Source: Gemmatimonadaceae bacterium (GTDB taxonomy: Bacteria > Gemmatimonadota > Gemmatimonadetes > Gemmatimonadales > Gemmatimonadaceae). Taken from it: a stretch of DNA of 33,836 nt. A program made the translations under genes and the position numbers. The stretch's first letter is position 1, and every line of letters starts with the position of its first letter. The notes beneath the pieces are model-generated. The model made no database searches and was not told the origin of the DNA. It worked only from the letters and a program-made list of their open reading frames with translations. Positions 29,894-33,836 of the stretch are shown piece after piece. The stretch is from contig JANJUF010000073.1 in NCBI GenBank assembly GCA_024710705.1, positions 1 through 33,836 of the forward strand. Direction: 5' to 3'.

Positions 29894-30827
29894 CTTCCCA
29901 GGCGGGGCGCTTCCAGTTGGGGTTCCGCAACAACGCGGCGGGATGGTACGTGGCCACGAGCGGAATGCCGTGGTAGCGATGCTCCAGACCGCGGAGCTTC
30001 CCGATAGGGGAATCTGTCTCCAAGAGTGTCTGCGCGGCAAACGTGCCAAGCGCCAGGATCACCTTGGGATCCAGCAACTCCAACTGCCGCAACAGGAAAG
30101 GGCGGCAGGCGACAATTTCCTCGGGTGCCGGATTGCGGTTCGCGGGCGGCCTATGCTTGAGGACATTGCAGATGAAGACGTCCTCGCGCTTGAAGCCGAT
30201 GGCCTCGAGGATCTTGGTGAGGAGGTCGCCCGACTTGCCCACAAAGGGGCGGCCGAGTTCGTCCTCCGTTTGTCCCGGCGCCTCGCCGACCACCACGAAG
30301 CGCGCGTTGGGATTCCCCTCGCCAGGCACGTGGTTGGTGGCACTGGCGGCGAGCGTGCAGGCCGTGCAGTTGGCGATGGCCGCGGCGACCGACTGCAGGT
30401 CAACGAGGTCGCTGAGTGGCGAACGGGCGGCACCGGCGCCGATCTCGAAGATCTTTGCGCCGGCGGGCGCCGTGGGGGTGGTGCTCCTGGCGGGCGCCTG
30501 CATCGCTGGCGGCGGCGTGGCAGCCGGCGTGGCGGCCGGCGTATCCGATTCGCCGGCGTCCACCGCCCGCAGCGCATCTCGCCAGTCACCGCCAGCCGCG
30601 GCGGCTTCAGCCGTGCGCCGCATGGCCGAGTCGCTGGGGGCAGGCGGGCGCGGGATGTCCTGCGAGGGACGCGGCTGGCGCATCGGCGCTGCATGGGGTG
30701 CGGGCGTGCGGCCGGTGAGCACCTTGAGCGCGTCCTCCACGCTCAGGTTGTCGAGGACGAACTCGCTCTCGCCCATCTCGCGGCGCTGCTCGAGGTACTG
30801 GCGCAGCCGGTCGTGGGCCTCGCTCAC
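29856..30827 (-). CDS. Type-4 uracil-DNA glycosylase
   Basis: This is an iron-sulfur uracil-DNA glycosylase that removes uracil from DNA in base excision repair. The protein is 323 residues from GTG 30827, overlapping the coaBC stop as GTGA. The first ~135 residues are an extra region, helical at first (residues 1-40), then Pro/Ala-rich. The catalytic core starts near residue 140 with C154 and C157 (CTACTLA), the active-site GEAPGQTEDELGRPFVG, and LKHRPPANRNP before C241. The usual KCRPP cysteine is His225, with C220 nearby. The C-terminal VATYHPAALLRNP holds the second catalytic block. Confidence 0.9.
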   Translation of the reverse strand: MSEAHDRLRQYLEQRREMGESEFVLDNLSVEDALKVLTGRTPAPHAAPMRQPRPSQDIPRPPAPSDSAMRRTAEAAAAGGDWRDALRAVDAGESDTPAATPAATPPPAMQAPARSTTPTAPAGAKIFEIGAGAARSPLSDLVDLQSVAAAIANCTACTLAASATNHVPGEGNPNARFVVVGEAPGQTEDELGRPFVGKSGDLLTKILEAIGFKREDVFICNVLKHRPPANRNPAPEEIVACRPFLLRQLELLDPKVILALGTFAAQTLLETDSPIGKLRGLEHRYHGIPLVATYHPAALLRNPNWKRPAWEDVQLARRIFDRP

Positions 30828-32023
30828 AACAGCGCCTCAATGCGGTCGAGAATGGCGTCGGCCACCTCGCGCTTCGGCAGCAGCGGGAGTTCCTCGGTGG
30901 TGCCGGCGGCGCTCAGGATGCTCACGCGATTCGTGTCGTACCCGAATCCAGCACCCGCCTCGCGCGCGCTGTTGGCGACGATCAGCTGCAGCTGCTTCGC
31001 GGTCAGCTTCTTCTGGGCGTTCTCGCGCAGGTCGTCGGTCTCCAGGGCGAAGCCCACGGCGATCATGCCCTGCTTGCGCTTCGACGCCGTGCTCTTGAGG
31101 ATGTCCGGCGTCTCCTCGAGCTCGACCTGCGGCACCTTCCCCGACTTCTTGATCTTGGCGCTGGCCACCTTCGCCGGCCGGAAATCCGCCGGTGCGGCCG
31201 CCATGACCAACACGTCGACATCGCCGATTTCACTTGCCACCGCCTCGGCCATATCCTGCGCCGTCTCCACCGGTTTCGCGCAGGCGCCGTCCGGTACGCG
31301 CACCGCCAGCGGTCCGTGCACGACCACCACTTCCGCGCCACGCCGCCATGCTGCCTCGGCGAGGGCGACACCCATCTTGCCGGTGCTGTGGTTGCTGAGG
31401 TAGCGCACGGGGTCCAGCGGCTCGCGAGTGGGTCCGGCCGTCACGAGCACGCGCTTGCCGCGCAGCTTGCCCGGTGGCTCGAGGAGTCGTCCGCAGTGGG
31501 CGACGATCGTCTCCGGCTCCTGCATGCGTCCCTGCCCCGCCCCTTCGTCGGGCGACGCCAGCGGCCCGACGCCCGGATCGAGCACCACGCGGCCCTGCGC
31601 GCGCAACGCCGCGCAGTTGGACTGCACCTGGGCATTGGTCCACATCTTGTCGTTCATGGCCGGCACCATCAGCACCGGACAGGTGACGGCCAGCAGCGTC
31701 GCCGAGAGCAACTCATCGGCGTGCCCGTGCGCGGCGCGGGCCAGGAAGTCCGCCGTGGCCGGAGCGACGACCATCAGATCCGCCTCGCGCGCCAATCGGA
31801 TGTGGTCGAGGGCGTGCCCGTCGCCGATGAGCACCGAATGGACGGGACGCCCCGTGAGCGCCTCGAAGGTGACGCTGCCGATGAACTCGCGCGCCGAGCG
31901 CGTGAGGATGACATCCACCTGGGCACCCGCCTGCGTGAGCAGGCGGGCGAGCCACGCGGACTTGTAGCTCGCGATTCCCCCGGTCACCCCGAGGAGAATG
32001 CGACGCCCGTCGAAGGGACGCAC
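30824..32023 (-). CDS. coaBC: Bifunctional phosphopantothenoylcysteine decarboxylase/phosphopantothenate-cysteine ligase
   Basis: This enzyme carries out two steps of coenzyme A synthesis. The protein is 399 residues from GTG 32023. The CoaC flavoprotein half has LGVTGGIASYKS at the N-terminus, the active-site His in DHIRLAREADLMVVAPATA, and PAMNDKMW. The loop where E. coli CoaBC has its Cys158 reads PLASPDEGAGQGRM, with Ser instead. The CoaB half begins about residue 190 with LVTAGPTREPLDPVRYLSN, then HSTGKMG. Both halves look intact. It follows rpoZ after 39 bases. Confidence 0.95.
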   Translation of the reverse strand: MRPFDGRRILLGVTGGIASYKSAWLARLLTQAGAQVDVILTRSAREFIGSVTFEALTGRPVHSVLIGDGHALDHIRLAREADLMVVAPATADFLARAAHGHADELLSATLLAVTCPVLMVPAMNDKMWTNAQVQSNCAALRAQGRVVLDPGVGPLASPDEGAGQGRMQEPETIVAHCGRLLEPPGKLRGKRVLVTAGPTREPLDPVRYLSNHSTGKMGVALAEAAWRRGAEVVVVHGPLAVRVPDGACAKPVETAQDMAEAVASEIGDVDVLVMAAAPADFRPAKVASAKIKKSGKVPQVELEETPDILKSTASKRKQGMIAVGFALETDDLRENAQKKLTAKQLQLIVANSAREAGAGFGYDTNRVSILSAAGTTEELPLLPKREVADAILDRIEALL

Positions 32024-32062
32024 CGATGCGCTCCGGCGGAGGGCCTGAGGCGCGTGGGCGCC

Positions 32063-32278
32063 TTACGCGCCCTTGGCGCGCCGGCGCGGCACCACGCGGT
32101 ACTGGATCTCGCCCGCCTGCAGATCCTCGAGCGCGCGGGTGGAGAGCTTCTTCTCGCCCGACTTCGAACGGTCGCGCGGAAATTCGTTCAGCACACGAGC
32201 GTACTTGGCCGCCACGAGCACCGCGAGGTACTTGTTGGTGGCGTGCTCGGTGATGTCCTTCGGGGTGAACACTTGCAT
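32063..32278 (-). CDS. rpoZ: RNA polymerase omega subunit
   Basis: This is the small subunit that helps assemble RNA polymerase. The protein is 71 residues from ATG 32278, with AGAGG 6 bases upstream. The sequence fits the omega family: KYLAVLVAAKYARVLNE, then KLSTRALEDLQAGEI and a basic tail RRRAKGA. The gmk-rpoZ-coaBC order is widespread in bacteria and supports the call. A 115-base spacer with a heptad repeat precedes it. Confidence 0.85.
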   Translation of the reverse strand: MQVFTPKDITEHATNKYLAVLVAAKYARVLNEFPRDRSKSGEKKLSTRALEDLQAGEIQYRVVPRRRAKGA

Positions 32279-32334
32279 CGGAACCTCTCGGGAATTGTGT
32301 TGCTCGCAGGAGGCGTGAGAAAACTTTCCCTCCG

Positions 32335-32390
32335 CCTTCGTTCTTCGCTCTTCGTTCTTCGCTCTTCGCTGTTCGTTCTTCGCTCTTCGC
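32335..32390. repeat. Eight-unit TCTTCGY heptad array between gmk and rpoZ
   Basis: Eight consecutive 7-base units run CCTTCGT, TCTTCGC, TCTTCGT, TCTTCGC, TCTTCGC, TGTTCGT, TCTTCGC and TCTTCGC. They are followed at 32401-32407 by TTCCGTC, the same heptad seen at nuoE and moaA, which here falls inside the last codons of gmk. The array lies directly after the gmk stop. Function unknown. Confidence 0.85.
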
Positions 32391-32393
32391 TAC

Positions 32394-33038
32394 TTACGTC
32401 TTCCGTCTCAGGTCTCGCATCAACCGCCCGATCACCTTATCCACTTCCCGCCCCAACGCCGGCAACCGCTCGCGCTTGAGCGTCTCCTCGTCGATGATCG
32501 CGCTCACCAGCGCCACCGCGTGGTCGAGATTGTCATTCACCACCACATGCTGGTACTGCTCCGCCTCGGCCAGCTCACTCACCGCATTGCGCAGCCGCAG
32601 CGCCAGCGCCTCGTCGCTCTCGGTCTTGCGGCCCATGAGCCGCGCCACCAGGGCCTCCACCGACGGCGGCACCACGAAGATCGTCACCGAATTCAGGAAC
32701 CGCTGCCGCAGCTGCCGCGCCCCCTGCACATCGATGTCGAGCATCACGTGCTTGCCCGCCGCCATCACCTTCTCCACCTCGGACTTCAGCGTCCCGTACC
32801 GCTGGCCGTGGACCTCGGCCCACTCGGCGAACTCGCCGCGTTGCACTGCCTGCTCGAAGGCCGCCGGCGTGAGGAAGTGGTAGTCCACTCCATCCCGTTC
32901 ACCCTGGCGAGGTGCTCGCGTGGTGCACGACACCGAATAGCCCACGTCCGACCGTAATGCCAACAACTTCCGCGCAATCGTCGTCTTCCCAGCGCCCGAG
33001 GGCGCCGACAGCACGAGCGGAAACGGCTGCCCGCTCAC
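32394..33038 (-). CDS. gmk: Guanylate kinase
   Basis: This enzyme phosphorylates GMP to GDP. The protein is 214 residues from GTG 33038, overlapping the yicC stop as GTGA. The P-loop is LSAPSGAGKTTI near residues 10-21, the GMP-binding block is SVSCTTRAPRQGERDGVDYHFL, and VMLDIDVQGARQLRQ is the family segment. The C-terminus (DLRRKT) is encoded by the heptad GACGGAA followed by GACG, so the end of the gene lies in the repeat array. Confidence 0.96.
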   Translation of the reverse strand: MSGQPFPLVLSAPSGAGKTTIARKLLALRSDVGYSVSCTTRAPRQGERDGVDYHFLTPAAFEQAVQRGEFAEWAEVHGQRYGTLKSEVEKVMAAGKHVMLDIDVQGARQLRQRFLNSVTIFVVPPSVEALVARLMGRKTESDEALALRLRNAVSELAEAEQYQHVVVNDNLDHAVALVSAIIDEETLKRERLPALGREVDKVIGRLMRDLRRKT

Positions 33039-33836
33039 TCGACGTTCTCGACCTGCTCACGGATTCGCTCCAACTCCTCCTTGATCGCCACCACGTCCTG
33101 GAGCATCGGCGCGTCATTCGCCTTGCTCCCGGTCGTGTTCGCCTCGCGCAGCAACTCCTGCAGGAGGAATCCGAGCCGCTTCCCCACCCCTTCGCCGGTC
33201 CGGCTCGCCAGGGCCTCACGAAAGGCCGTGATGTGGCTCCCGAACCGATCCAGCTCCTCGCCGACGTCCAGCTTGTCGGCGAGGATGGCGATCTCCTGCG
33301 CGAGTCGCTGCGGATCCACCGCGATGCCACCCGCCAATCGCTCCACGTTCTCGCGGAGCCGCAACCGCTGCGCCTCCAACCGCTCGGGCGCCCGCGCGTG
33401 GAGACGCGCAACCGCCTGCTCCACCAACGCGAGCCGCTCACCGATCACCTGCGCGAGCCGGCCACCCTCGGCCAGCCGCATCTCGTGCAATGCCGTCGTC
33501 GCGGCGTCCACAACCGCGAGCAGTTCCTCCACCGTCCCAGTCTCCAACCCCGCGTCGTCCCGCGAGACCTGCAGGATGTCCGGCATCCGGAGCACCGTCG
33601 CGACGTCCACCTCACCGCTCAACCCGTGCCGCTCCTTCAGCGCCTTCAGGGCACTGGCCGCCGCCGCGAACTTCACCTCGTCCACGCTCACGCCAAGTGA
33701 CTCCTCACGCACCACCCGCGCCGACACCGTCACATGCCCGCGGGCGATACGCTGGCGCAGGAACTCCCGCGTCTCGCCCTCCCACTTGGCGAGGGCATTC
33801 GGAAGCTTCAGGCTCGGATTGAAGAATCGGTGATTG
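33035..33836 (-). CDS. YicC-family protein, 5' end cut by the window edge
   Basis: YicC proteins are conserved partners of gmk; E. coli YicC has been reported as an endoribonuclease. The frame enters at 33835 with NHRFFNPSLKLPNALAKWEG, matching the N-terminal motif SVNHRFLD of the family, so about 35-40 residues are missing. The C-terminal half matches with GSHITAFREAL, GKRLGFLLQELLREANTTGSKA and ELERIREQVENVE. The internal start at 33733 is not the real one. It overlaps gmk by 4 bases. Confidence 0.92.
   Translation of the reverse strand, partial: NHRFFNPSLKLPNALAKWEGETREFLRQRIARGHVTVSARVVREESLGVSVDEVKFAAAASALKALKERHGLSGEVDVATVLRMPDILQVSRDDAGLETGTVEELLAVVDAATTALHEMRLAEGGRLAQVIGERLALVEQAVARLHARAPERLEAQRLRLRENVERLAGGIAVDPQRLAQEIAILADKLDVGEELDRFGSHITAFREALASRTGEGVGKRLGFLLQELLREANTTGSKANDAPMLQDVVAIKEELERIREQVENVE

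Noticed and set aside
29727-31403. 558-codon plus-strand frame opposite dnaB, the glycosylase and coaBC
   Set aside because: It crosses three identified genes and their overlaps; no recognisable domain.

Overview
The window is a GC-rich bacterial chromosome segment, almost entirely coding, with housekeeping genes in long co-directional runs. The gene order, the family-4 uracil-DNA glycosylase with a long low-complexity N-terminus, the secreted metzincin-type proteases and the three-gene sdhCAB are most consistent with Gemmatimonadota. That assignment is inference from gene content; there is no rRNA or marker-tree evidence here. No tRNA, rRNA, CRISPR array, insertion sequence, phage gene or integrase was seen.

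Region 1 (1-4813, minus strand) is the front half of a complex I operon, nuoA-B-C-D-E-F, with nuoF running off the left edge. Several junctions are 4-bp GTGA overlaps. A CRP-like palindrome lies just upstream of nuoA.

Region 2 (4814-11747) is the accessory part. It holds a secreted Ig-like/metzincin lipoprotein and a small unknown lipoprotein (both plus strand), a secreted NTF2-like protein (minus), dCTP deaminase (plus) and an 804-residue secreted zinc metalloprotease (plus). The last of these shares a CTAG stop-codon overlap with the convergent gene that follows.

Region 3 (11744-18439, minus strand) runs, in transcription order, moaD-moaE-moaA (molybdopterin synthesis), mdh, sdhC-sdhA-sdhB and an unknown 163-residue protein. 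Two strong hairpins separate moaA from mdh and mdh from sdhC.

Region 4 (18513-33836, minus strand) is a long chain of core genes. In transcription order it is yicC (partial), gmk, rpoZ, coaBC, a type-4 uracil-DNA glycosylase, dnaB, radA, ispD, tsaC, a YwlE-type phosphatase, aroE, comF, gap, pgk, tpiA, secG, carA and an HU-like gene. Good sigma-70-type promoters can be read for secG and for the HU gene, and a terminator-like hairpin follows the HU gene.

I found no obviously new multi-gene system. The most unusual signals are 7-bp tandem-repeat arrays (GACGGAA/TTCCGTC and TCTTCGY) that sit at the 3' ends of nuoE, moaA and gmk. Others are a metalloprotease whose expected Met-turn methionine is missing, a uracil-DNA glycosylase with a relocated putative cluster cysteine, a CRP-like operator in front of nuoA, and an unknown gene coupled to sdhB. 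No stretch longer than 300 bases lacks a gene; the largest intergenic gap is 4814-5037.
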